The position numbers were made by a program, and so were the translations under genes. Below, piece after piece: positions 15,799-23,908 of a stretch of DNA of 64,000 nt. The stretch is from Aliidiomarina minuta (lineage in GTDB: Bacteria; Pseudomonadota; Gammaproteobacteria; Enterobacterales; Alteromonadaceae), in assembly GCF_003987145.1 (NCBI RefSeq), contig NZ_PIPL01000001.1:186001-250000 (forward strand). The letters are read 5' to 3'. The notes under the pieces were generated by a model that had not been told where the DNA came from, ran no database searches, and saw nothing but the letters and a program-made list of their open reading frames with translations. Numbering within the stretch: position 1 is the first letter of the stretch; each line of letters opens with the position of its first letter.

Positions 15799-16364
15799 AA
15801 ATCGCCACAGGTATTTTTTTATATAGTCTGGTGTTACCGACGAACTGGCATACCGAACAAGTATTGCAGGGGGTCATTAGCCAGGGGTTGAAAATCAGCA
15901 GCTGGAAAGTACTGGAGTCAGGTGCTCGCATTCAGTCGTATGTTAAAACCTCGCTGCCTTTTTGCCAGCCGTTGTCTCGGCCCGGTGAGGAATATTGGCA
16001 TTGCCTGAGTGCGGGCTTCTTGTATAGCTTTATACCATTTGGAGATAATTACCTTTGGGTGCAAAGCCAACCGGTATCGAATGCAGTTGAGGAAGCCTAT
16101 CCGGTTGAAGGGGAGCTGATAGGGAACTACGTAACTGAATTCGAGCAGGTTTCGGTGTTTCAATCCAGCCAGCATCTGTTGGCGTTATTCTGGCAGTTTA
16201 AGCGTGCTCAGCAAAAAAGAGGAGCGCAGCTTATTATGCTGGAGCGTGATCAGGACAGCTTTGTTCAGCAATGGAGATATAACAATAAAACGCTGGTGGT
16301 AACCGGAGAGCGTGATACTAAGGGGGGGACCCGGTTGGTATTAAGCCGGGGAAGTACCTTATGA
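15795..16364 (+). CDS. Unrecognised tad-locus protein
   Basis: 189 residues, not recognised. The N-terminus (MKIATGIFLYSLVLPTNW) is a weak hydrophobic stretch that could be a signal sequence, although the basic n-region is short. The middle has two cysteines about 14 residues apart (LPFCQPL...YWHCLSAG), compatible with a periplasmic disulphide. The C-terminal half looks beta-rich (RWRYNN-like, LVVTGERD, RLVLSRG). Both ends overlap neighbours by four bases (15795-15798, 16361-16364), so it is translated as part of the pilus locus. A role in pilus assembly is inferred from position only. Confidence 0.75.
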   Translation: MKIATGIFLYSLVLPTNWHTEQVLQGVISQGLKISSWKVLESGARIQSYVKTSLPFCQPLSRPGEEYWHCLSAGFLYSFIPFGDNYLWVQSQPVSNAVEEAYPVEGELIGNYVTEFEQVSVFQSSQHLLALFWQFKRAQQKRGAQLIMLERDQDSFVQQWRYNNKTLVVTGERDTKGGTRLVLSRGSTL

Positions 16365-17101
16365 AATATTATCTTTCCTGGCGTCTGACATTACCTTTGG
16401 TCTGCGGAATTATAAGTGCACTTATTGCATTGTGGCTAATAAATCAGCACATCAATAAGCGTCTTCAGGAAGCCTCACTTCATCAGCTTCAGGTGGCTAA
16501 AACAGAAGTAGTAGTACCCGCTACTAATCTGACGGCCGGAACACAACTGCACCCATCGTTATTGCAGGTAAGGAAGTTGCCATCCCAGGCCCTGCCGGCA
16601 GACAGTATTTTTCCAGCGCAGGCAGCTCAGTTATTTGGTCGTTATCTGGCAACTGAAGTTGCTGCTGGTAAACCCTTGCAACAACTGCATATTGAACAGG
16701 AGATTGCCCAAGGCCTGGCGGCGCTGCTGAGGTTCGGGCAGCGCGCCTTTAGCATTCCGGTCAGCAATCTGGAAAGCAACGCAGGGTTAATCCGACCAGG
16801 TGATCGACTGGATATTTATCAGTTGAAAAACTCAGGATACAGGCCCTTATTGAGTTCAGTTTCAGTGCTTGCTGTAGGTAATCAGTGGCACGTCGAAGGT
16901 ACCGACGTTGGTATTGAGGATTACCGCAGTCTCACCCTTGCGGTCGATGCACGCCAGGTACCAGAACTGGAGCTGCTCAGTCGACAGGGAGCTCTGGCAT
17001 TCTGGTTACGTAATAAAGAAGAGCCAGAAAGCGGCATGTTACCCGCCCCTTCGGTTACTGAAATCATCGTTGCGGGTCAATTTATGGCAGAGGACTGGTA
17101 A
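16361..17101 (+). CDS. cpaB: Flp pilus assembly protein CpaB/RcpC
   Basis: A 246-residue inner-membrane-anchored periplasmic protein. One transmembrane segment (about 9-27) precedes an SAF-like domain (VVVPATNLTAGTQLHPSLLQVRKLP) and an RcpC/CpaB region with AFSIPVSNLESNAGLIRPGDRLDIYQ, the hallmark 'G.I.PGDRVDV' stretch. CpaB works with the outer-membrane secretin, encoded next. Its last base is the first of the cpaC start codon. Confidence 0.88.
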   Translation: MKYYLSWRLTLPLVCGIISALIALWLINQHINKRLQEASLHQLQVAKTEVVVPATNLTAGTQLHPSLLQVRKLPSQALPADSIFPAQAAQLFGRYLATEVAAGKPLQQLHIEQEIAQGLAALLRFGQRAFSIPVSNLESNAGLIRPGDRLDIYQLKNSGYRPLLSSVSVLAVGNQWHVEGTDVGIEDYRSLTLAVDARQVPELELLSRQGALAFWLRNKEEPESGMLPAPSVTEIIVAGQFMAEDW

Positions 17102-18345
17102 TGCTGAGTTTACTTTTGTTATGTAGTCAGCTTTTGCTGCAGACCGGAGGTGCTCAAGTGTTGCCTTTTGAAGCAAAAATCGAACGTTTGGCGATCGGGA
17201 ATGGCACTGTGCTCGAGGCGCGGGTGCTGGATAATAATGAACTGCTGATTCTGGCTCTGCAGGCAGGGCAAAGCGACCTCCTGATATGGTCTGGAGGAGT
17301 GAAATCCAGTTATCAGGTTATTGTGAAAACTGGCTTAGATTATGATTTGCGGTTGTCCTTACAGGAGTTGCAAAAACAGGAAGCGGAACTTGAGGTGTCA
17401 GAACATGCCGACTTATTGCAGGTAGGTGGCCAGGTATCAGCGCAAGGACGAGCATTACTTAATCAGCTTTCTGAGCGCTATCCACAATTATTGCTTGCAC
17501 TACCGGAAGCATCAAGCTCAGCCGCGGTGGTTATTGAGCTTGAAGTGCGGGTGATGGAGTTTAAAAAACGCCATTTACGAAGTCTGGGAGTGCGTTGGCA
17601 GCAGGTTGCTAATGGTCCGGCTGTGGGCATTGTCAGCGACTGGTTCGGAGGTCGCGATTTTCGTGTGGCCGGCGCAGCCACAGAGGGTTTTGTAGCAGAC
17701 TTTAATAGCCTTAGTTTAACACCTGGTCATTATGCTTATGCGGGGTTAAGCACGGCATTAAGTTCTCAGTTGCAGTTACTGGAAGAGCGAGGCGAGGTTC
17801 GTATGCTGGCGAGCCCGGTATTGCGAACGGAAAGTGGCTCCAGTGCTGAATTCCTGGCGGGAGGAGAGGTGCCTCTGCCACAGACTAATTTACAGGGGGC
17901 TATGGAAGTGAATTTCAAGTCCTATGGAATTCGCCTCAACATCGCGCCACAGCAACTGGATGATGGCTCGATTCGCACTCAGGTAATGACTGAAGTTAGC
18001 AATATAGATCCTGCAGTAAGTGTCGGTGGTATTCCTGGGCTTCTGACCCGCCGCACTGATTCGGTAGTGGCTTTGCCGGCAGGACAGACATTTGTTATTT
18101 CAGGGCTGACGAGCGAGGAAGCGTCCAGCACTCAGCAACAGGTACCTGGCTTGGGGAACCTCGCTGCTGTAGGGCGTCTTTTCGCTAACCGTGACAGTTC
18201 TGGCAGTGAGACCGAGTTAGTTATATTTATTACTCCTCGCTTAGTTGGTGAGGAGGATGACAAGCAACAGCAGCGGGAAAAATTGGTGCAGGAGCTACAG
18301 CAGCGCTTGCAAGAGCAGGCATGTCGTGGAATGCGTACTTACTGA
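17101..18345 (+). CDS. cpaC: Flp pilus secretin CpaC/RcpA
   Basis: Outer-membrane secretin of the tad pilus. Its 414 residues include a signal peptide (about 1-19, ending TGGAQV), an N-terminal pilus-assembly domain (about 24-85, with FEAKIERLAIGNGTV), a BON-like section (VGGQVSAQGRALLNQL) and a C-terminal secretin domain (about 230-395). The latter has SPVLRTESGSSAEFLAGGEVPLP, RLNIAPQ and VPGLGNLAAVGRLF, then ELVIFITPRLV. It is somewhat shorter than many CpaC proteins. cpaF starts 16 bases after its stop. Confidence 0.9.
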   Translation: MLSLLLLCSQLLLQTGGAQVLPFEAKIERLAIGNGTVLEARVLDNNELLILALQAGQSDLLIWSGGVKSSYQVIVKTGLDYDLRLSLQELQKQEAELEVSEHADLLQVGGQVSAQGRALLNQLSERYPQLLLALPEASSSAAVVIELEVRVMEFKKRHLRSLGVRWQQVANGPAVGIVSDWFGGRDFRVAGAATEGFVADFNSLSLTPGHYAYAGLSTALSSQLQLLEERGEVRMLASPVLRTESGSSAEFLAGGEVPLPQTNLQGAMEVNFKSYGIRLNIAPQQLDDGSIRTQVMTEVSNIDPAVSVGGIPGLLTRRTDSVVALPAGQTFVISGLTSEEASSTQQQVPGLGNLAAVGRLFANRDSSGSETELVIFITPRLVGEEDDKQQQREKLVQELQQRLQEQACRGMRTY

Positions 18346-18361
18346 CAGGGGTAATGACACC

Positions 18362-19606
18362 ATGGAATGGTATCAACAGCTTAGTGAACTGGTGCGGGAA
18401 GCCATTAATCTGCGTCAGACTGAAATCGAGAGCATGGATGACCAGGCACTGCGGGGACTTTTGCAGGAAACACTGGCAGATCACACTGAACATATACCGG
18501 AATCTTTGTCAGCTGAACGGGTGGTGCAGCAGATGCTGGATGATCTTATTGGTTTAGGCCCTCTGGAACCTCTGCTTCGTGACTCTTCGATTTCGGAAAT
18601 TATGGTTAACCGCTATGACCAGGTTTATGTGGAGCGGGATGGTCAGCTGTTTTTAAGTGAGTGTAAATTCATCAATGAGGAAGCGGTAAGACGTATTGTT
18701 GAGCGCATTGTCAGCCGCGTGGGCCGACGAGTTGATGAGAGTGTCCCTATGGCAGACGCACGACTGGCTTGCGGAGCAAGGGTCAATGTTATTATTCCAC
18801 CGCTGGCCTTGAAAGGCGCTAGTCTGACTATTCGTAAATTCAGCCAGCAGATTCTGGCCGCTGATGATTTGTATAAGCGTGGTTCCTGTAGTCAGCAGTT
18901 GGCTGACTTTCTGAAAATCGCCGTGTTGGCACCTTTGAACATTGTTGTTTCGGGCGGTACTGGCACGGGCAAAACCACTTTGCTCAACGTATTGGCGAAT
19001 TGGATTCCGGCCGGTGAGCGAGTAGTGACTATAGAAGATTCTGCTGAACTCAGGTTGACACACGGCAACCTGGTATCTCTCGAAGCCCGCCCCCCTAACC
19101 AGGAAAATACCGGTGCCATCAGTATTCGCCAGTTGGTGATTAATGCCTTGCGCATGCGGCCCGACCGTATTGTCGTAGGGGAGTGTCGGGGCGGTGAAAG
19201 CCTGGATATGTTGCAGGCAATGAATACCGGCCATGCGGGCTCTCTGACAACTTTGCATGCCAATACGCCCCGCGATGCTCTGAGACGGCTCGAGGTGATG
19301 GTCATGATGTCAGGCATGGAACTGCCCTTGTTGGCGATACGTCAGCAAGTAAGCAGCGCAATTGATCTGGTGGTACAGCTTAAACGACTCGGTGATGGCA
19401 GACGGGTGATTGAGCGAGTGACCGAAGTGCAGGGACTGGAAGGGGACGTATTACGTCTGGCTGACATTTTTGCGCGCTCAGGTGATGAGCCTGTTGCGAG
19501 CAGTACCGGGGAAATGCCAGCTTTTCTTGACCAGTTAAGGGGGCAGCAAAGAGAGGCTACTTTACAAATACTGCAGCCGTTAGCGGAAGCCTTGCATGAT
19601 GGATAA
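18362..19606 (+). CDS. cpaF: Flp pilus assembly ATPase CpaF/TadA
   Basis: Hexameric secretion ATPase that powers pilus assembly. Its 414 residues have an N-terminal helical part, the family stretch LGPLEPLLRDSSISEIMVN, Walker A GGTGTGKTT (about 198-206), an Asp box (RVVTIEDSAELRL), Walker B-like RPDRIVVGECRGGE, and the His box GSLTTLHANTPRDALRRLE. All ATPase motifs are intact. The start at 18362 is chosen because the upstream in-frame extension only overlaps cpaC and has no family similarity. tadB starts within the last codons. Confidence 0.93.
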   Translation: MEWYQQLSELVREAINLRQTEIESMDDQALRGLLQETLADHTEHIPESLSAERVVQQMLDDLIGLGPLEPLLRDSSISEIMVNRYDQVYVERDGQLFLSECKFINEEAVRRIVERIVSRVGRRVDESVPMADARLACGARVNVIIPPLALKGASLTIRKFSQQILAADDLYKRGSCSQQLADFLKIAVLAPLNIVVSGGTGTGKTTLLNVLANWIPAGERVVTIEDSAELRLTHGNLVSLEARPPNQENTGAISIRQLVINALRMRPDRIVVGECRGGESLDMLQAMNTGHAGSLTTLHANTPRDALRRLEVMVMMSGMELPLLAIRQQVSSAIDLVVQLKRLGDGRRVIERVTEVQGLEGDVLRLADIFARSGDEPVASSTGEMPAFLDQLRGQQREATLQILQPLAEALHDG

Positions 19607-20447
19607 GTATCTATTGCTGGCAACCTTGAGCATAGCTATCGGCGCCACCGGCTTAGTCGTTTTTGTTAGTAATATCTGGTTTACCTGGAACCAGCGTTTG
19701 CAGCAGCAGGCGCAGCGCTCATTGAGCGAATTGTTTCTATTTACACCATTACGCGATTTACTGACCGGATGGTTGATATTCTGGATAACGGCTACGGTTT
19801 TCATGGTGTTAGTCACGCAAAGCCTGGTACTGAGCTTATGCAGTATGATTGCTTTTGCTTTGTTTCCCCTGTACTGGTTTAAACGCTTCAAAAAACGCCG
19901 TGCCAGTGCTTTTTACCAGCAATTGCCGGACGCTTTGTTGTTGCTCAGTAGTAGCCTGCGCAGCGGGAGTCCTTTGCTTTCCAGTCTGCAGTTGTTAGCA
20001 CGTGAAATGCCTGCACCGCTGTCTCAGGAGTTCACTTTACTGGTCAGGCGTTTGCGCCTGGGAGAGCCTTTTTCGGCGACGCTGGATGAATTACTGCAAC
20101 GTTTGCCTTCGGTAGATCTTGAGCGGGTAGTTATAGCTTTGAAACTGGCCCATGAAAGTGGTGGCCAGCAGGCTGACTTACTGGAGCAACTGTCGCTGAC
20201 GATGCGCAGCAAGCAACAGTTACAGCAACGGGTTGTAGCATTAACCTCCCAGGGCCGTTTGCAAGGTAAAGTGATGACTGCATTGCCATTGCTGATGGCT
20301 ATTGCTTTATGGTTTATGGAGAAACCAACTATGCAGGCTCTGGCTGTGCATCCATTAGGCTGGATCAGCGCCGCCGTATTACTTGTTTTACTGGCTGCGG
20401 GTTATTGGGTGGTGCATAAACTGGTTCATATCGAGGTGCCATTATGA
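19596..20447 (+). CDS. tadB: Flp pilus platform protein TadB
   Basis: A type II secretion F-like inner-membrane platform protein of 283 residues. It has hydrophobic segments at about 7-27, 48-66, 73-92, 228-245 and 253-275. The GspF-type cytoplasmic domain contains FYQQLPDALLLLSSSLRSGSPL and ALKLAHESGGQQADLLEQL. Two adjacent ATGs (19596, 19599) could start it; both overlap cpaF. It overlaps tadC by four bases. With TadC it should form the membrane platform driven by CpaF. Confidence 0.88.
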   Translation: MMDKYLLLATLSIAIGATGLVVFVSNIWFTWNQRLQQQAQRSLSELFLFTPLRDLLTGWLIFWITATVFMVLVTQSLVLSLCSMIAFALFPLYWFKRFKKRRASAFYQQLPDALLLLSSSLRSGSPLLSSLQLLAREMPAPLSQEFTLLVRRLRLGEPFSATLDELLQRLPSVDLERVVIALKLAHESGGQQADLLEQLSLTMRSKQQLQQRVVALTSQGRLQGKVMTALPLLMAIALWFMEKPTMQALAVHPLGWISAAVLLVLLAAGYWVVHKLVHIEVPL

Positions 20448-21244
20448 GTGCGAGTATCTCTTTATTGCTGATTACACTGTTTATCACTTTTGCGGTCAGC
20501 AGACTCCCGCTTTACGCCAGCTTTCGGTATTGTCTCCGGCTTAATTATCAGACCGGCCAGTGGTTATTGTTGCATCTGCCATCGTTATGGCAGATGCAAC
20601 TGAAAAAAGCGCTGGCGCTGGCTGCGGTTAGTGAAAGACAGGCCACGCATTACCTGGGTTTGATGTTAACAGGTATCGGCTTGTTGCTTCCTTTTAGCAT
20701 GAGCGGGCACAGCTACCTGGTATTGATACCATTGGTGCTTATAGTCTTGCCGTTGTATTGGTGGTTAAAAGTCCGTCAGCAGGGAGCGCAGCGAATGCGG
20801 ACAATGAAAGTCGCGTTGCCCGCTCAGCTTGATTTGCTGGCGATGCTGCTGGGTGCAGGTCAGCCACTGATGGCAAGTTTACAGCGCAGTACGGATAGCG
20901 CTTTGCATAACCCTTTACGAACGGAACTTAGATTATTAGTCAGCAGGTTGCGAGCCGGCACTTCAACAGATAAGGCTTTGCAGGATTTCGCAGAGCAGTT
21001 TAACAGTCGCGAAATTCGCTTGTTCATCAGCGCCTTAATTCATGCCCGGCAAAGTGGTGCTGGGCTGGCTTCAGTGCTTCGCGAGCAGGCTCGTCATCGC
21101 CGTAATGAGCTTTTTATTGAGGCAGAGCAAAAGGCGCTGGAAGCCCCCGTGAAGCTTATGCTGCCCTTATTGACCTGTATCTTCCCGACAGCGCTTATTC
21201 TGCTTATTGTGGTATTAAGCGCCAAGCTGATGTGGCAGTTATGA
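20444..21244 (+). CDS. tadC: Flp pilus platform protein TadC
   Basis: A second GspF-like inner-membrane platform protein, 266 residues. Hydrophobic segments lie near 2-18, 63-82, 86-105 and 240-263. The cytoplasmic part has LPAQLDLLAMLLGAGQPLMASLQRS and FISALIHARQSGAGLASVLREQA, parallel to the tadB motifs. The overlaps ATGA with tadB (20444-20447) and with the next gene (21241-21244) indicate translational coupling. Confidence 0.87.
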   Translation: MSASISLLLITLFITFAVSRLPLYASFRYCLRLNYQTGQWLLLHLPSLWQMQLKKALALAAVSERQATHYLGLMLTGIGLLLPFSMSGHSYLVLIPLVLIVLPLYWWLKVRQQGAQRMRTMKVALPAQLDLLAMLLGAGQPLMASLQRSTDSALHNPLRTELRLLVSRLRAGTSTDKALQDFAEQFNSREIRLFISALIHARQSGAGLASVLREQARHRRNELFIEAEQKALEAPVKLMLPLLTCIFPTALILLIVVLSAKLMWQL

Positions 21245-21594
21245 ATCACAAAAAACATCAGGGAAGTTTGTTGCATAACGGGCAGTTGATGTTTGCGCAT
21301 GTGTTGCGGGCAGATACCTTTTATTTGCGGGTTCGCGGCTGGTTAGGGCGGGCACCCCAGTCTTATGAGGCTATCTGGTTGCCGCGTACTAGTGCGGTGC
21401 ATTCGTGTTTTATGACACGGCCTTTATCCTTACTCTGGCTGGATGATTCTTGTTGTTGTATTCAACAGCAAAGGCTTCTGCCCTGGAGAATGGCTTACTG
21501 TGTTGGCGCGAGCAGCGTTATTGAAAGTCCTGCTCATTTTAGTGTACAGGTACAAGGAGACTATTTTTCATGGATAGAAAATCTAACTGGCTGA
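21241..21594 (+). CDS. DUF192-family protein in the tad locus
   Basis: A 117-residue protein matching the DUF192 fold by eye: VLRADTFYLRVRGWLGRAP, then AIWLPRTSAVHSCFMTRPLSLLWLDDS, and PWRMAYCVGASSVIESPA. The 'SVHt.fM..p' core and the final 'vlE' element are the recognisable parts. The family's function is unknown. I use the ATG at 21241, overlapping the tadC stop; an in-frame ATG at 21232 is possible. No clear signal peptide. It overlaps tadD by 25 bases. Why a DUF192 protein belongs in a pilus operon is open. Confidence 0.75.
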   Translation: MNHKKHQGSLLHNGQLMFAHVLRADTFYLRVRGWLGRAPQSYEAIWLPRTSAVHSCFMTRPLSLLWLDDSCCCIQQQRLLPWRMAYCVGASSVIESPAHFSVQVQGDYFSWIENLTG

Positions 21595-21995
21595 TACTGT
21601 GGTTTATGATGCTACTTATGTCGGGCTGTGTGAGTTCTGCCGTTAATTCGCGACCTTCTGAATTGCGCGCAACGGCTCAGCAGGCTTATTACGCCGGCGA
21701 TCTTATTACCGCAGAAGGCTTGTTGCGACAGGCTCTGGATTATAATGATAAAGACGCAGATAGCTGGTTTTTACTGGGCAATATTTACTTACGGACTCAG
21801 CAATATGTTGCTGCGCAGAATGCTTATCAGCGTGCCGCCAGGCTGAAACCAGAGCAGGCGGAGATATGGCATAACCTGGCGTTAATTCATATACGCCAGG
21901 CTACGCAAACTCTGCTGGAAGGGCGTCGTCATGTCGACGACACTTTTAATCCGTTGCTGGACTGGTTGTTGCAGGTGCAGGGGGCTGCTGGTTAA
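21570..21995 (+). CDS. tadD: TadD-like TPR lipoprotein
   Basis: A 141-residue lipoprotein with a signal peptide ending in the lipobox LMSGC (Cys20), then two to three tetratricopeptide repeats (about 35-110), with WFLLGNIYLRTQQYVAAQNAYQRAARLKPEQAEIWHNLALIHI as clear TPR helices. TadD-type lipoproteins help secretin assembly (family knowledge). It is shorter than typical TadD (about 250 aa). AAGGAG precedes the ATG. It ends the pilus locus; its stop overlaps the convergent smpB stop. Confidence 0.75.
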   Translation: MDRKSNWLILWFMMLLMSGCVSSAVNSRPSELRATAQQAYYAGDLITAEGLLRQALDYNDKDADSWFLLGNIYLRTQQYVAAQNAYQRAARLKPEQAEIWHNLALIHIRQATQTLLEGRRHVDDTFNPLLDWLLQVQGAAG

Positions 21996-22465
21996 ACCTT
22001 GTGTTTTAACATGCGTTCTTTCTGGCGCTGCCAATCGCGATCTTTAATAGTATCGCGTTTATCGTGTGCCTTTTTGCCCTTAGCAAGATAAAACTCGAGC
22101 TTAACCCAGCATTTTTTCCAGTAAAGGGCTGTGGCCACCATGGTGTACCCTTCGCGTTCTGCTTTACCGATTAAGGTACTGAGTTCACGTTTTTTCAGCA
22201 ATAGTTTGCGGGTGCGTTCAGGGTCACAGACAACATGACTGGAAGCGCTGTTAAGGGGTTGGATCTGAGTCCCTAACAGGTACGCCTCGCCATTTTTTAG
22301 AATGACGTAACTGTCTGATAAATTAACTTTTCCCTCGCGGATACTCTTTACTTCCCAGCCTTCTAACTGAACGCCGGCTTCAAACTTATCCTCAAGGAAA
22401 TACTCGTGACGCGCTTTTTTGTTGAGCGCGATAGTATTGGATGATGGTTTCTTCTTTTTACTCAT
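21992..22465 (-). CDS. smpB: SsrA-binding protein SmpB
   Basis: Binds tmRNA and brings it to stalled ribosomes for trans-translation. Its 157 residues show the family stretches ALNKKARHEYFLEDKFEAG, LEGWEVKSIREGKVNLSDSYV and KRELSTLIGKAEREGYTMV, and end with the basic tail KRDTIKDRDWQRQKERMLKHKV. The ATG at 22465 is chosen because an in-frame upstream start (22504) adds residues the family lacks. It is divergent from ratA, the usual gammaproteobacterial neighbour. The tmRNA gene is not seen in this window. Confidence 0.97.
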   Translation of the reverse strand: MSKKKKPSSNTIALNKKARHEYFLEDKFEAGVQLEGWEVKSIREGKVNLSDSYVILKNGEAYLLGTQIQPLNSASSHVVCDPERTRKLLLKKRELSTLIGKAEREGYTMVATALYWKKCWVKLEFYLAKGKKAHDKRDTIKDRDWQRQKERMLKHKV

Positions 22466-22593
22466 GCTGCGTATTATACGCATACTTTGCGCGCAGGAAA
22501 GCAAAAGAAAGTGTTAAGTTTGGTAGGCGATGGTCGGGAAAAGCGTTAAAATATGTGCTTCATTTTTTCTGAAGCAGGTTCAGGACAGTTTTT

Positions 22594-23025
22594 ATGCCAC
22601 AAATTGAGCGGACCACCCTGGTACCTTATAGCTGCCAGCAGATGTTTGACCTGGTTAATGACATCCCTTCGTACCCGGAATTTGTGCCCGGTTGTGCGGA
22701 TGCTAATCTTTTACATCAGGAAGCCGATAGAATAGATGCAGAGCTGGTGATTAGTAAAGCGGGTATTCAGCAGCGTTTTGCTACCCGTAATCGTTTAACT
22801 GCTCCGCATCGTATCGATATGGAACTGTTGCGAGGCCCTTTTAAGTCTTTGCGTGGTGGCTGGACCTTTGAAGCTATGGATGAAAACGCCTGTAAAATCA
22901 GCTTTAAACTGGATTTTGAGTTTTCCAGTCGTATGTTGCAGTTTGCTTTTGGTAAAATTTTTAACGAAATAACACGGCGCCAGGTCGATGCATTCGCCCA
23001 GCGCGCTAAAGTGGTATACGGCTAA
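22594..23025 (+). CDS. ratA: RatA/START-like coenzyme Q-binding family protein
   Basis: A 143-residue START/Coq10-fold protein with YSCQQMFDLVNDIPSYPEFVPGC, SKAGIQQRFATRN and LRGPFKSLRGGWTFE. In E. coli it was described as a ribosome-association toxin (RatA), while the fold points to ubiquinone or lipid binding as in Coq10; the role remains debated. It is followed, with one shared base, by ratB, and is divergent from smpB, exactly as in E. coli. Confidence 0.93.
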   Translation: MPQIERTTLVPYSCQQMFDLVNDIPSYPEFVPGCADANLLHQEADRIDAELVISKAGIQQRFATRNRLTAPHRIDMELLRGPFKSLRGGWTFEAMDENACKISFKLDFEFSSRMLQFAFGKIFNEITRRQVDAFAQRAKVVYG

Positions 23026-23390
23026 TGGAAGCGGAACAACTGACTATCGAAGTAGTATATGGCTTGCCTGAGCAGCAGAAAATCATGGTGACCCAGATCA
23101 CCCCAGGTACTACTGTGCGGGAAGCGATAGAATTGTCGGGTATTAAACAGTATTTTAGTGATATAGATCTGCAAAAAAATGCGGTTGGGATATGGAACAA
23201 AACCTGTAAACTGGAGGACAAACCGCGAGATGGTGACCGTATTGAAATCTACCGGCCACTAGTTGCGGACCCTAAAGAAATTCGTCGTCGCCGTGCGGAA
23301 AAAGCGGTAGACGAAGGGCGTGCGGACAAAGTAACCGGTGGGCGAGTCGATAAGAAACGCGGCTCCCCATCGGTAGATAACAAAGCGTAA
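23025..23390 (+). CDS. ratB: RnfH/RatB family ubiquitin-like protein
   Basis: A 121-residue beta-grasp protein of the RnfH family: LTIEVVYGLPEQQKIM, TVREAIELSGI, GIWNKTCKLEDKPRDGDRIEIYRPL. A charged tail of about 35 residues (KEIRRRRAEKAVDEGRAD) follows. Function is uncertain. It overlaps ratA by one base and is the conserved partner of that gene. The lysine- and arginine-rich tail is longer than the core fold needs. Confidence 0.92.
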   Translation: MEAEQLTIEVVYGLPEQQKIMVTQITPGTTVREAIELSGIKQYFSDIDLQKNAVGIWNKTCKLEDKPRDGDRIEIYRPLVADPKEIRRRRAEKAVDEGRADKVTGGRVDKKRGSPSVDNKA

Positions 23391-23405
23391 TTGAGGTAGT
23401 AGTCC

Positions 23406-23906
23406 ATGAAACTCTTTGTCATGCGCCATGGTGAGGCAGCACCTCAGCAAGCTTCTAAAATACTGGGTGGTCAAACCTACAACTCAGATGCTGAACGTGA
23501 ACTAACGGCTCGTGGAGAGCGTGAGGTAGAGGCGAGTACTCAGTGGTTACGCGAACACTATGCTGAAATTGACCTGGCGATTACCAGTACTCTGGTACGC
23601 GCTCAGCAAACTCTGGACATAGTACAAACCGGAATCCCACTGAAGCAAATTGAGGTTTCAGCTGAGGTAACACCGAGTTCAGATCCTGAAGTTTTTGCAA
23701 GCGCTCTGCTGGCGCGTTTACAAATTGAGCCCGCGGCAACTGTTCTGGTAGTCTCCCATATGCCTTTTGTCTGTTATCTGGTGAGTTACCTGGACGCCAA
23801 GGTTCAGGCTCCGCTTTTTCCAACCGCTGGAATTGCTGTGTTGGATGTGGATCCGCTGGAAATGGCGGGCCGTTTACGCTCGATGACAGCCCCACCGGAA
23901 TGCTGA
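23406..23906 (+). CDS. sixA: Phosphohistidine phosphatase SixA
   Basis: A 166-residue histidine phosphatase-superfamily protein of the short SixA type, which dephosphorylates phosphohistidine proteins (in E. coli, the nitrogen PTS phosphocarrier). The catalytic RHG triad lies in MRHGEAAP (His8), and the second histidine in VVSHMPFVCYL (about His118). The start is 15 bases after ratB. It is convergent with smrB, with two bases between their stops. Confidence 0.93.
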   Translation: MKLFVMRHGEAAPQQASKILGGQTYNSDAERELTARGEREVEASTQWLREHYAEIDLAITSTLVRAQQTLDIVQTGIPLKQIEVSAEVTPSSDPEVFASALLARLQIEPAATVLVVSHMPFVCYLVSYLDAKVQAPLFPTAGIAVLDVDPLEMAGRLRSMTAPPEC

Positions 23907-23908
23907 GT

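Noticed and set aside
18653..19258. Minus-strand 201-residue frame inside cpaF
   Set aside because: The cpaF reading has all ATPase motifs; the antisense frame has none and its composition looks like a shadow.
22466..22593. Search for the tmRNA gene beside smpB
   Set aside because: The 128-base gap is too short and holds no tRNA-like ends; ssrA must be elsewhere.
21992..23390. ratA-ratB as a toxin-antitoxin module
   Set aside because: Despite the names, this is the conserved smpB-linked Coq10-like and RnfH pair of gammaproteobacteria, with no evidence of a toxin-antitoxin arrangement.
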